Shown here in pieces: positions 6,517 to 18,009 of a stretch of DNA of 64,000 nt (positions are counted from its first letter, which is position 1; the number at the start of each line of letters is the position of its first letter). Location: contig NZ_JANIIC010000059.1 of NCBI RefSeq assembly GCF_024519315.1, positions 1-64,000 of the forward strand. Direction: 5' to 3'. The translations under genes were made by a program, and so were the position numbers. The notes beneath the pieces are model-generated. The model was not told where the DNA came from, made no database searches, and saw only the letters and a program-made list of their open reading frames with translations. Source of the DNA: Streptomyces malaysiensis subsp. samsunensis. Its GTDB lineage: Bacteria > Actinomycetota > Actinomycetes > Streptomycetales > Streptomycetaceae.

Positions 6517-8274
6517 ATGACACGACTCTTCAACAACCCAGCCGCCTTCGCGGACGAGGCCCTGGAGGGCTTCGCCGCCGCCCACCGGCGCCTGGTCCGG
6601 CGCGTCCCCGGTGGCGTCGTCCGGGCCACCGCCACCGCCCCCGGCCAGGTGGCCGTGGTCGTCGGCGGCGGTTCCGGCCACTACCCGGCCTTCTCCGGTC
6701 TGGTGGGGCAGGGCCTGGCGCACGGTGCCGCCGTCGGCAATGTCTTCGCCTCGCCCTCGGCCCAGCAGGTGCACCAGGTGGCCAGGGCGGCGCAGTCCGG
6801 CGGCGGGGTGCTGCTGGCCTTCGGCAACTACGCGGGCGATGTCCTGCACTTCGGCCAGGCCGCGGAGCGCCTCACCGCCGAGGGCGTCCCCTGCGCGACG
6901 CTCGCCGTGACCGACGACGTCTCCAGCGCCGCGGCCGGGGAGTCGCAGAAGCGGCGCGGGGTCGCGGGCGACCTCGCGGTGTTCAAGACCGCCGCCGCGG
7001 CGGCCGAGGCGGGGCTGCCCCTGGCGGAGGTGGTCCGGCTCGCGAGGCTGGCCAACGCCAGGACCCGCTCGTTCGGCATCGCCTTCTCCGGCTGCACCCT
7101 GCCCGGTGCGGACGCCCCGCTGTTCACGGTCCCGGCGGGCCGGATGGCGGTGGGCCTGGGCATCCACGGCGAACCGGGGCTGGCCGAGCGCCCGGTGCCC
7201 AGCGCCGACGAGGCCGCCGAGCTGCTGGTCTCCACCCTGCTCCACGAGCTGCCGGAGGGGGTGGAAAGCCCCCGCGGACAGCGGGCGGGCGTGATCCTCA
7301 ACGGTCTGGGCTCGGTCAAGTACGAGGAGTTGTTCGTCGTCTACCGCCAGGTGGCGCGGCTGCTCGCCGAGGCGGGGGTCGAAACGGTCGACCCCGAGGT
7401 GGGCGAGCTGGTCACCAGCTTCGACATGGCGGGCGTCTCGCTCACCCTCTTCTGGCTGACCGATGAGCTGGAGCCGCTGTGGACGGCCCCGGCCGACGCC
7501 CCCGCGTACCGCAAGGGGACGGTCGCACCGGTCGCGGCCGACGAACCGTCCACGACCGGCGAAGCACCCGAGGCCGCGGACCCGGACCCCGTTGAGAACA
7601 CCGCAGTCCCCGAGGCGAGCGAGCCCTCCCGCGCCGCGGCCCGCACCGCGCTGGCGGCGCTCGGCGCCATCGAGGCGACCGTCCGGGCCCACGCCGATGA
7701 GCTCGGCCGCATCGACGCGGTCGCGGGCGACGGCGACCACGGCATCGGCATGCGGCGCGGCTCCGAGGCCGCGCACGCGGCCGGACGCGGGGCCCTGGAG
7801 CGGGGCGCGGGCGCGGGCACCCTGCTGCACCACGCCGCCGACGCCTGGGCCGACCGGGCCGGTGGCACCTCCGGGGCGCTGTGGGGGGTCATCCTGCGGG
7901 CGCTCGGCACGGCACTCGGCGACACCGAACGGCCCGACGCGCACGCCGTCAGCGTCGGCGTGGACGCCGCCGCCGACGGGGTGATGCGGCTCGGCAAGGC
8001 GGAGACCGGCGACAAGACGATGGTCGACGCCCTGGTCCCGTTCGCCGACGCGCTGAGCGACGCGGTCGGCGGGGGAGCGCCGCTGGCCGCCGCCTGGGAC
8101 ACCGCGGCCACCGCCGCCGACGCCGCCGCCGAGGCCACCGCCGGGCTCCTGCCCCGGCTGGGCCGTGCCCGGCCGCACGCCGAGAAGTCGCTGGGCACCC
8201 CCGACGCCGGTGCGGTGTCCCTCGCCCTGATCGTCCGCGCCGTGCACGGCGCCCTCTCCGGTTCCACCGCCTGA
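6517..8274 (+). CDS. lerK: DhaK-DhaL fused kinase, probable L-erythrulose kinase
   Basis: A 585-residue ATP-dependent dihydroxyacetone-kinase-family protein. The DhaK domain (1-335) has VVVGGGSGHYPAFSGLVGQG and GLGIHGEPG, whose His217 is placed like the substrate-binding His of DhaK. An acidic Pro-rich linker (about 335-368) leads to a DhaL domain with the nucleotide/Mg motif VAGDGDHGIGMRRG and WADRAGGTSGALWG. Such fused kinases act on dihydroxyacetone, D-erythrulose or L-erythrulose. The neighbouring LerI/DerI-type isomerases favour L-erythrulose 1-kinase. Its stop codon is inside a dispersed repeat element. Confidence 0.75.
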   Translation: MTRLFNNPAAFADEALEGFAAAHRRLVRRVPGGVVRATATAPGQVAVVVGGGSGHYPAFSGLVGQGLAHGAAVGNVFASPSAQQVHQVARAAQSGGGVLLAFGNYAGDVLHFGQAAERLTAEGVPCATLAVTDDVSSAAAGESQKRRGVAGDLAVFKTAAAAAEAGLPLAEVVRLARLANARTRSFGIAFSGCTLPGADAPLFTVPAGRMAVGLGIHGEPGLAERPVPSADEAAELLVSTLLHELPEGVESPRGQRAGVILNGLGSVKYEELFVVYRQVARLLAEAGVETVDPEVGELVTSFDMAGVSLTLFWLTDELEPLWTAPADAPAYRKGTVAPVAADEPSTTGEAPEAADPDPVENTAVPEASEPSRAAARTALAALGAIEATVRAHADELGRIDAVAGDGDHGIGMRRGSEAAHAAGRGALERGAGAGTLLHHAADAWADRAGGTSGALWGVILRALGTALGDTERPDAHAVSVGVDAAADGVMRLGKAETGDKTMVDALVPFADALSDAVGGGAPLAAAWDTAATAADAAAEATAGLLPRLGRARPHAEKSLGTPDAGAVSLALIVRAVHGALSGSTA

Positions 8275-8326
8275 GCGCTCCGCCGGAAGTGCCCCTGACC
8301 CGCCGTCGATCGTCCGCGGCGCAGCC
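8270..8326 (-). repeat. Dispersed intergenic repeat, copy C (partial, inverted)
   Basis: Read on the minus strand this matches the right-hand part of the copies at 3961-4101 and 17858-18002: GCCGCGGACGATCGACGGC, a variable stretch, then CACTTCCGGCGGAGCGCTC. Its boundary coincides with the stop codon of the kinase gene (TGA at 8272-8274). It sits inside an operon, between the kinase and the RpiB-like isomerase, so it will be transcribed. Confidence 0.7.
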
Positions 8327-8346
8327 CACCGCCAAGAAAGGCTGAG

Positions 8347-8817
8347 ATGAACGACAAGCTCCGTATCGTCGTCGGATCCGATGACGCCGGATACGACTAC
8401 AAGGAGGTTCTGAAGCGGGACCTGGAGGCCAGCGAGCTCGTCGCGGCCGTGACGGACGTGGGCGTGGACGCCGATGGGCACACCGCCTACCCGAAGGTCG
8501 CGATCGCCGCCGCCGAACTCGTGGCCGCGGGCGAGGCCGACCGGGCGCTGCTGGTGTGCGGCACCGGACTCGGGGTCGCCATCGCGGCCAACAAGGTCAA
8601 GGGCATCAGGGCCGTCACCGCCCACGACAGCTTCTCCGTCGAACGCGCCATCCTCAGCAACAACGCGCAGGTGCTCACCTTCGGCCAGCGCGTCGTGGGG
8701 CTCGAACTCGCCCGCCGCCTCGCCCGGGAGTGGCTCACCTACCGCTTCGACACCTCCTCGGCCTCGGCCGCCAAGGTCGAGCTGATGTGTGCCTACGAAG
8801 AGGGCACGGCCGCCTGA
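8347..8817 (+). CDS. derI: RpiB/LacAB-family isomerase, probable D-erythrulose-4-phosphate isomerase
   Basis: A 156-residue RpiB-family sugar-phosphate isomerase. It starts RIVVGSDDAGYDYKEVLKRD and contains the active-site loop ALLVCGTGLGVAIAANKVKG with the catalytic-type Cys. Family members interconvert aldose and ketose phosphates (ribose-5-P, allose-6-P, and D-erythrulose-4-P to D-erythrose-4-P). Next to an erythrulose-type kinase and a triose-isomerase paralogue, the last role fits best. Its stop overlaps the start of the next gene (ATGA, 8814-8817 region). Confidence 0.78.
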   Translation: MNDKLRIVVGSDDAGYDYKEVLKRDLEASELVAAVTDVGVDADGHTAYPKVAIAAAELVAAGEADRALLVCGTGLGVAIAANKVKGIRAVTAHDSFSVERAILSNNAQVLTFGQRVVGLELARRLAREWLTYRFDTSSASAAKVELMCAYEEGTAA

Positions 8818-9620
8818 TGTCCGCCCCGCATCTCCCGTCCGTCACCATCGGCGTCAGCCTGAAGATGTACTTCGGGCACCATCGGACGCTCAACTGGTGC
8901 CGTCGCATCGCGGCGATCGCCGAGCGGCACCCGGCCGTCACCGGCGGCCTCGCCGAGACGTTCGTCCTGCCCTCCTTCCCGACGCTGGTCCCGGCCGCCG
9001 GGCTGCTCGCCGGGACCGGGGTCCGGATCGGCGCACAGGACCTGAGCGCCGAGGAACCCGGCGCGTTCACCGGCGAGGTGAGCGGCGCCCAGCTCAAGGA
9101 GATCGGCTGTGCCTACGCCGAGGTGGGCCATGCCGAGCGGCGCCGGCTCTTCCACGAGGACGAGACGATCGTCGCGGCCAAGACCGCCGCCGCGCTGCGC
9201 CACGGCCTCACCCCCGTGCTGTGCGTCGGTGAGCCGGAGCGCACCGACGCCGGGCGGGCGGCCGAGCGCTGCGCCGCCGAGGTCGAGTCCGCCCTCGCGG
9301 CGGCCGGACGGGCCGGGGTGCTCGGCCCGGTGGTCGTGGCGTACGAGCCGCAGTGGGCCATCGGCGCCCCCGAGCCCGCCTCGCCCGAGCACATCCGCGC
9401 CGTGTGCACCGCTCTGAGCACCCGGCTGGTGGAGCGGGCGGAACTCGCGGGCAGCCGGGTGGTCTACGGCGGCAGCGCCGGACCGGGGCTGCTCACCCGG
9501 CTCGGCCCCGAGGTCGGCGGGCTCTTCCTGGGCCGTTTCGCCCATGACCCGGGCGCGTTCGAGGCGGTCCTGGACGAGGCCGTGGCCCTGCACGGGACGA
9601 CTGTGGCGGGGGTGGGGTGA
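8817..9620 (+). CDS. lerI: Triosephosphate-isomerase-like, probable L-erythrulose-1-phosphate isomerase
   Basis: A 267-residue TIM-family protein. It has the N-terminal Lys (VSLKMYFG), the catalytic His segment (YAEVGHAERRRLFHED), the catalytic Glu segment (VVAYEPQWAIGAPEP) and phosphate-binding GGSAGPG. All TIM catalytic residues are therefore present, but the surrounding sequence departs from housekeeping TpiA (KMYFG rather than NWKM; VGHAERR rather than GHSERR). This pattern fits the LerI/EryH group, which converts L-erythrulose-1-P to D-erythrulose-4-P. It overlaps the gene before it and is one base from the next. Confidence 0.75.
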   Translation: MSAPHLPSVTIGVSLKMYFGHHRTLNWCRRIAAIAERHPAVTGGLAETFVLPSFPTLVPAAGLLAGTGVRIGAQDLSAEEPGAFTGEVSGAQLKEIGCAYAEVGHAERRRLFHEDETIVAAKTAAALRHGLTPVLCVGEPERTDAGRAAERCAAEVESALAAAGRAGVLGPVVVAYEPQWAIGAPEPASPEHIRAVCTALSTRLVERAELAGSRVVYGGSAGPGLLTRLGPEVGGLFLGRFAHDPGAFEAVLDEAVALHGTTVAGVG

Positions 9621-9621
9621 G

Positions 9622-10428
9622 ATGGCCCTGGGACTGAGCACCTACGCCTTCTTCTGGCAGATCTCCTCCGGGGCGCCCCGGCCGCTGACGCTGGCGGACA
9701 TGCTCCGGCGCACCCATGAGCTGGACGCCGACGTCTTCCAGATCTGCGACTACCCGCTGATCGAGACCTTCTCCGACGAACTGCTCGCGGAGGTGCGCGC
9801 CACCGCCGACTCCCTCGGCATCCGGCTGGAGCTGGGCACGCGCGGGGTCCGCCCCGCGCATCTGCTGACCTATCTGGACCTCGCGGAGAAGCTGGGCGCC
9901 CGCTTCGTCCGATCCATGCTGAACACCGCCGACCACCGGCCGGCCGTCCGCGAGGCGGTCGGGCTGCTGCGCGAGGCGGTGCCCGCCTACGCCGAGCGCG
10001 GCGTCACCCTCGGTCTCGAGACGTATGAACAAGTCTCGACGGACGACCTGCTGGCGGTCGTCACCGGCGTGGACAGCCCGCACCTCGGCGTCTGCCTGGA
10101 CCCGGGCAACAGCGTGGCCCGCCTGGAGCGGCCGGCCGATGTGATCGGCCGCACCGCCCCGTACGTGGTCAACATCCACGTCAAGGACTTCGCCTTCACC
10201 CGCCGGGACGGCTGGGTCGGCTTCACCCTCGCCGGCTGCCCGCTCGGCGAGGGGCTGCTCGACTACGACGGCATGATCGCCGCGGTCGGCCCGGAGGAGA
10301 AGGGCGTCAGCCAGATCGTGGAGCACTGGCTCCCGTGGCAGGGCGGCTTCGAGGAGACCGCCCGGCTCGAGGACCAGTGGACACAGCACAGTGTCCGCAC
10401 CCTGAACACCCTGATGAGGAGCACCTGA
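9622..10428 (+). CDS. oiaC: Xylose-isomerase-like TIM barrel, probable 3-oxo-isoapionate decarboxylase
   Basis: A 268-residue protein of the sugar-phosphate isomerase/epimerase (AP endonuclease 2-like) superfamily. It opens LGLSTYAFFWQISSG. Metal-binding positions of the barrel are visible in GLETYEQVSTDDL (Glu), GVCLDPGNSVARL (Asp), NIHVKDFAF (His, Asp) and GCPLGEGLLDYDG (Glu). Members include isomerases, epimerases and OiaC, which decarboxylates 3-oxo-isoapionate to L-erythrulose. Pairing with an ApnO-like gene, coupled by ATGA overlap, supports OiaC. Without that context I could only call the superfamily. Confidence 0.62.
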   Translation: MALGLSTYAFFWQISSGAPRPLTLADMLRRTHELDADVFQICDYPLIETFSDELLAEVRATADSLGIRLELGTRGVRPAHLLTYLDLAEKLGARFVRSMLNTADHRPAVREAVGLLREAVPAYAERGVTLGLETYEQVSTDDLLAVVTGVDSPHLGVCLDPGNSVARLERPADVIGRTAPYVVNIHVKDFAFTRRDGWVGFTLAGCPLGEGLLDYDGMIAAVGPEEKGVSQIVEHWLPWQGGFEETARLEDQWTQHSVRTLNTLMRST

Positions 10429-11300
10429 TGGCCACCCCCGCCACAAAGCCCACGACCGTCGCCGTCATCGGCGCCGCCGGAAAGATGGGCCTGCGCGTCT
10501 CGGCGAACCTGGAGCAGAGCGACTTCCGCGTCCTGTTCAGCGAGAACTCCCCCAAGGGCCAGGAGGTCCTGGCCGAGCTGGGCCGCGAGGTCATCGACTC
10601 CGCCAAGGCGGCGGCCGAGGCGGACGTGGTCGTCCTCGCCGTCCCCGACCGCGTCCTCGGCGCGGTGTCCGAGGCGCTGGTGCCGGTGATGAAGCCCGGC
10701 TCGGTCGTCCTCACCCTGGACCCGGCCGCCGCGTACGCGGGGCTGCTCGCCCGGCGCGACGACGTCGCCAACGCCTGTGCGCACCCCTGCCACCCGTCGG
10801 TCTTCCTGGAGCGCACCACCAAGGAGGAGTGGGCCGACACCTTCGGCGGGATCGCCGCGCCGCAGGAGGTCGTCGCCGCGTTCGAGTCCGCGGACGCGGC
10901 GGCGCGCGAGCTGACCGAGACCGTGATCCGCACGATGTACGCCCCGGTCGTGGACGTCCACTGGGTGACCGTGAAGCAGCTGGCCGTGCTGGAGCCCACC
11001 CTCGTGGAGACCATCGCCTGCATGGTCGGCGCGCTGCTGACGGAGGCCCTGCACGAGACCGTCCACACGGTGGGCGTCCCGGAGCCGGCCGCCCGTGCGA
11101 TGCTCCTCGGCCACACCCAGGTAGCCCTCGCCAACACCCTCAAGGGCGACAACCCGTTCTCCGACGCCTGCCTGATCGCGATGGACTACGGACGGGAGTC
11201 GATCGTGCGGGACGACTGGAAGAAGGTCTTCCAGGACGAGGAGCTCGACAAGGTCATCACCCGCATGCTCAAGATCAAGGAGATCCGCCGCACGGCGTGA
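10428..11300 (+). CDS. apnO: NAD-dependent dehydrogenase, probable D-apionate oxidoisomerase
   Basis: A 290-residue protein with an N-terminal Rossmann motif VAVIGAAGKMGLRVSANLEQ and a phosphogluconate/3-hydroxyacid-dehydrogenase-like helical C-terminus (TLVETIACMVGALLTEALHE, LLGHTQVALANTLKGDNPFS). The central loop ANACAHPCHPSVF is Cys/His-rich. It is not the standard 3-hydroxyisobutyrate dehydrogenase layout. I assign it to the ApnO group (D-apionate to 3-oxo-isoapionate) because it is coupled to an OiaC-like gene and to erythrulose kinase and isomerases. It ends the operon 31 bp before a strong hairpin. Confidence 0.6.
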   Translation: MATPATKPTTVAVIGAAGKMGLRVSANLEQSDFRVLFSENSPKGQEVLAELGREVIDSAKAAAEADVVVLAVPDRVLGAVSEALVPVMKPGSVVLTLDPAAAYAGLLARRDDVANACAHPCHPSVFLERTTKEEWADTFGGIAAPQEVVAAFESADAAARELTETVIRTMYAPVVDVHWVTVKQLAVLEPTLVETIACMVGALLTEALHETVHTVGVPEPAARAMLLGHTQVALANTLKGDNPFSDACLIAMDYGRESIVRDDWKKVFQDEELDKVITRMLKIKEIRRTA

Positions 11301-11331
11301 CGCCGAACGCTGTGCGGTACGCCCCCGGTCA

Positions 11332-11357
11332 CGGTGCGCTCACGGGGGAGCGCACCG
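11332..11357 (+). terminator. Hairpin terminator after the sugar-acid operon
   Basis: CGGTGCGCTC (11332-11341) and GAGCGCACCG (11348-11357) form a perfect 10-bp stem with a 6-nt loop. There is no long U tract, as is usual in Streptomyces. The remaining 267 bp before mfd contain no convincing gene and probably hold the mfd promoter. Confidence 0.7.
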
Positions 11358-11624
11358 CGATCGGGGGCTTCGTCGGCTCGGCCCGCCGTGGCGTCCGGGA
11401 TGCGTTCGGGATGAGTGAGGCCCGAGGGCGTACTCACGCGGTGGACGCATGGAGGGCGGGCGCGTGAGGTGTGGGGGCCTTCGGGTGTCCCGGGCGGCGC
11501 TTTTCGGTGTCCCGGCCGGACCCGGCGCGGGCTGTCGGCGGGTGGCCGTACTCTGGAAGACCCCCGGCCCGTGACACGTGTCGGGTCGTTCGCGTTGTCC
11601 GCCTCCGGGATGGAATACCCCTTT

Positions 11625-15161
<3,537 letters not shown>

Positions 15162-15223
15162 CCGACGGCGATCCCGGGCGGCGTTCTCAATCGGCTTGTC
15201 TTTGCAGCCGCCGTGCATGGAAA

Positions 15224-15233
15224 ATGCATGCAT
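15224..15233. promoter_or_regulatory. Palindrome overlapping the vapB start
   Basis: ATGCATGCAT is a perfect 10-bp palindrome that includes the first bases of the vapB ATG (15232), and a further TGCAT motif lies at 15214-15218. VapB antitoxins commonly bind palindromes in their own promoter, so this is a candidate autoregulatory site. No Shine-Dalgarno motif is seen before the ATG. Confidence 0.45.
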
Positions 15234-15510
15234 GGTGGCTCTTCAGATTCGGGATGTGCCGGACGAGGTACGCGACATACTGGCCGAACGGGCGAGACAG
15301 CTGGGCCAGTCCCTCCAGGGGTATCTGCTGGACCTGGTCAGGAGTGAGGCCGAGCGGGCGGGCAATATCGCGCTCTTGCAGCGGTTCGAGGGGCGATCGG
15401 ACGGCGCCGGGACCTCCATGGGCGAGACGGTGCGCGAGCTCGACGCGGACCGCGCGGACCGCGCCGCCGAATTCGGCCTCTCGCCAGGAGAACCGGGGGC
15501 GACCGCGTGA
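15232..15510 (+). CDS. vapB: VapB-type antitoxin (FitA-like ribbon-helix-helix)
   Basis: About 92 residues. The N-terminus MVALQIRDVPDEVRDILAER followed by ARQLGQSLQGYLLDLVRSEA is a FitA/VapB-type ribbon-helix-helix DNA-binding domain. The C-terminal part is charged and probably disordered, as in antitoxins that wrap the toxin. It neutralises the PIN toxin encoded next and should repress its own promoter. It overlaps vapC by four bases (GTGA). In-frame ATG at 15217 and TTG at 15196 are alternative starts; none has a clear ribosome-binding site, so translation may be near-leaderless. Confidence 0.82.
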   Translation: MVALQIRDVPDEVRDILAERARQLGQSLQGYLLDLVRSEAERAGNIALLQRFEGRSDGAGTSMGETVRELDADRADRAAEFGLSPGEPGATA

Positions 15511-15902
15511 TCATTGTGGATGCGAGCGTCCTCATCGAAGCGCTCACCGGGGACGCCGCCGCCGGGAAGGTGGCCCGTGCGCGCCTCGCCCAGGACCCGC
15601 ATTGGGCAGCGCCCGGCCATCTCGTCGTCGAGACCTTCCACGCGGTACGCGGTCGGCTCCTCGGCGGGAAGATCACCCAAGCTCGTGCCGAGGACGCTGT
15701 TGCAGCGTTGACCGGTGCGTCGATCGAGGTGATCGCCATCCAGCCGCTCCTGATACGCATGTGGGAGCTGCGAGGCCAGGTGACGGGCTACGACGCGGCG
15801 TACATCGCGGCGGCGGAGGTGTACCGGGCTCCGCTGATCACCGGTGACGCCAGGCTGAGTCGCTGCACCCTGGCGCGCTGTGCGATCGAGGTCATCGGCT
15901 GA
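15507..15902 (+). CDS. vapC: VapC-type PIN-domain toxin
   Basis: A 131-residue PIN-domain ribonuclease starting with GTG. The conserved acidic residues are visible: Asp in IIVDASVLIEAL, Glu in LVVETFHAVR, Asp in VTGYDAAYIAAAE and Asp in LITGDARLSR. VapC toxins cleave tRNA or rRNA and arrest growth when the antitoxin is lost. Its full length and intact acidic quartet suggest an active toxin. It is translationally coupled to vapB. Confidence 0.87.
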   Translation: MIIVDASVLIEALTGDAAAGKVARARLAQDPHWAAPGHLVVETFHAVRGRLLGGKITQARAEDAVAALTGASIEVIAIQPLLIRMWELRGQVTGYDAAYIAAAEVYRAPLITGDARLSRCTLARCAIEVIG

Positions 15903-16150
15903 CCACTCGGGGCAGGGGACAGGGGCGGGCCGCGCGCAACACCCCCGTCGTCGCGCGGCGGCCTACCCCGGCTCGTCAAGGACATTAGGCGGGCGGGGCC
16001 GCGGCGGCGAGGAACGATATGCACAGTGAGGGCGCCGCGTGGTTCCCGTTCGAACGGTGAATGCTCTGGTGAACGGTGAGTACGGAAGCGAATGGTGGGT
16101 GCAGCGGCGGGACCGTTGAGCGCACCCCTTCGGCCGCGGGGCTTCCGGTC

Positions 16151-17713
16151 TCAGAGCGAGCCCAGCGCCCGCATCGCCAGCCACAGCTCGTACTTCGCGC
16201 TCGGCGCGGTCAGCAGGGAGCGTCCCAGTACGTCCTCCGCCCTGGTCAGCCGCTTGCGGGCACCCGGTAGCGAGATCCCCAGGGCGGCGGCCGCGGCGGG
16301 CAGCCGGGCGTCGGCGCGCAGCCAGGTCCGTACGGTCTCCAGGGCGGCCGTCGGTCTGGCCTGCTCCAGCGGGCGCAGCTGGACGCGTGCCCAGGTCCCG
16401 GCGGCGGAGGTGCCCAGCACCGCGTCCAGCGTGGCGGTGCGCCCCGGCGGGGCCAGGGCGCGGGCGGCCGCGGCCTGGGGTGCCGTGTGCAGCCGCAGTG
16501 CGAGCCAGGCGGCCGACTGCGCGGGCAGGCTGCGGCTGACCTCCACGCCCAGCAGCTCATCGAGATGGCGTATCCGCGCGGCGAGCGTATTGCGGTGGAT
16601 CTTCAGATGGCGGCTGGCCGCCCCGCCGAAGCTGAGCCATGAGCCGAGGGTGCCCAGCAGCTCCTGCGGGCCGGGGTCGGCGCGGCGGGCCGGTGCGTAC
16701 CGCAGACAGGGCGCCAGGAGTTCGCTCGCCCACAGATAGCCCTCGGGGCCCGCCAGGACGGTCACATCCACGTCGCCGCCGAAGCCGGCGCGGTGCTCGG
16801 GCGCGTTACGGGCCACCGCCAGCGCGTGGATGGCCTGCTCATAGGCGGTCGGAGTGTCCCGCAGCGCGACCGCCGCGCTCACCCCGACCCGGCACTCGGG
16901 CACCAGCCGGACGATCAGCAGGTCCAGTGGCTCCTGGGACGGGCCCGTTCCGGTAACCGGCCCGGCGACGGCGGCCGGGGCCGTGCCGGGTGGCGAGGCG
17001 GTTCCGGGTGGCGGGGCCGTTCCGGGTGGTACGAGCGCTATGAGGTGGTTGGGGCGTACCGGACACGGCACGATCCACGCCCCGCCCCCGGCCTCACGGT
17101 CGATCCGCTGGGCGATCTCGCGCCGCCGGGGCTGCGGACACTCGATCACATACACCTGGATCACCGAGGGCAGCGCCGCCCGCAGCGCCCCGGCGATCCG
17201 CTGCGCCGCCGGCACGCTGCCCACCATCAGCAGATGCAGCACCGCTTCCCGGCTGTGGCCCTCGGCCGACTCGATCCGCCGCCGCTCCCGCTCGGCCCGC
17301 TCCAGCCGCCAGCACAGGCCGAGGGTGCGGGCGGCGTCGGCGAGCAGCATTCCGCAGCGCGGATCGTCGGGACCGACGACGACCAGATACGTCCTCGGGT
17401 CGGCGTCGAGCGCGATCAGATGCACCGGCGGCCCCTCGCCCCCGCCCAGCACCGCGGACGGCGCCCCGCGCCGGTGCAGCTCCACGGCGGCCTCGGCGGC
17501 GAGCCGCGCGACCGAGGGGTCGCTCTCCCCGCCCGGCCTGGCCAGCACCCGGCCCGTGTCCCCGACCAGCGCGGCCGGGCCGCCGGTGCGCCAGGTCAGC
17601 CAGCCGAGTATGTCCCGTATCGCCCCGCGCCTGGTGGCCAGCCGGGCGAGGGCGAGAACGTCGTCAGCGCGGTCCGCGCGGTCGGCGCGCACATCGGATG
17701 GCGAGGCGGGCAT
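16151..17713 (-). CDS. PucR-family transcriptional regulator
   Basis: About 520 residues with the PucR/CdaR arrangement. An N-terminal sensory half (WLTWRTGGPAALVGDTGRVL) is followed by a GGDEF-like middle region (VGVSAAVALRDTPTAYEQAI, HALAVARNAPEH) and a helix-turn-helix (GAASRHLKIHRNTLAARIRH, LDELLGVEV). A second HTH-like repeat ends the protein (LPAAAAALGISLPGARKRLT). Low-complexity GTAPPPGTASPPGTAP sits near the middle. Family members control purine, proline or sugar-acid use; the target here is unknown. ATGs at 17713, 17728 and 17740 are all possible starts. It stands alone and converges with vapC. Confidence 0.75.
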   Translation of the reverse strand: MPASPSDVRADRADRADDVLALARLATRRGAIRDILGWLTWRTGGPAALVGDTGRVLARPGGESDPSVARLAAEAAVELHRRGAPSAVLGGGEGPPVHLIALDADPRTYLVVVGPDDPRCGMLLADAARTLGLCWRLERAERERRRIESAEGHSREAVLHLLMVGSVPAAQRIAGALRAALPSVIQVYVIECPQPRRREIAQRIDREAGGGAWIVPCPVRPNHLIALVPPGTAPPPGTASPPGTAPAAVAGPVTGTGPSQEPLDLLIVRLVPECRVGVSAAVALRDTPTAYEQAIHALAVARNAPEHRAGFGGDVDVTVLAGPEGYLWASELLAPCLRYAPARRADPGPQELLGTLGSWLSFGGAASRHLKIHRNTLAARIRHLDELLGVEVSRSLPAQSAAWLALRLHTAPQAAAARALAPPGRTATLDAVLGTSAAGTWARVQLRPLEQARPTAALETVRTWLRADARLPAAAAALGISLPGARKRLTRAEDVLGRSLLTAPSAKYELWLAMRALGSL

Positions 17714-17857
17714 GAAACAGCACATTAGTTCCGATCGCATGGGTTTCCGAAGTGCGCGGCCCGGCCTGTGGAAACCTGTGGAAAAGGCGGAGATCACAGG
17801 AGGGCGGGCACGGGCGGACGCGGCTCAGCGGATCGGCGGACGTCGGCTGCGGTTCGA

Positions 17858-18002
17858 GGCGCCGCAAAGGGGCGCGGGGCCGGGCCGATGTGCGGCTCCG
17901 CCGCGGCTGTGTCGATATGCGGCTCCGCCGCGTGGGACCGGCCACGACGGCGCCGCGGACGATCGACGGCAGCTCAGCCCACTTCCAGCGGAGCGCTTAG
18001 GC
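17858..18002 (+). repeat. Dispersed intergenic repeat, copy B
   Basis: The longest copy of the element also found at 3961-4101 and 8270-8326. It contains an internal duplication of the ATGCGGCTCCGCCGCG segment (17889-17904 and 17917-17932, with one T/G change). The right end reads CAGCGGAGCGCTTAGGC, eight bases before the start of the next plus-strand gene. Here the terminal triplet (TTA on this strand) does not close any convincing gene, unlike the other copies. Confidence 0.75.
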
Positions 18003-18009
18003 TCGGCCG

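Noticed and set aside
5002..8625. 1207-codon open frame on the minus strand
   Set aside because: It is antisense to the MFS transporter and kinase genes, is Gly/Arg/His-rich without any domain, and arises from the high GC third positions of the real genes.
9622..10428. Assignment of the TIM barrel as hydroxypyruvate or 2-oxo-tetronate isomerase (OtnI type)
   Set aside because: The OtnC aldolase and OtnK kinase that accompany OtnI are absent, while erythrulose kinase and isomerases are present, so OiaC fits better.
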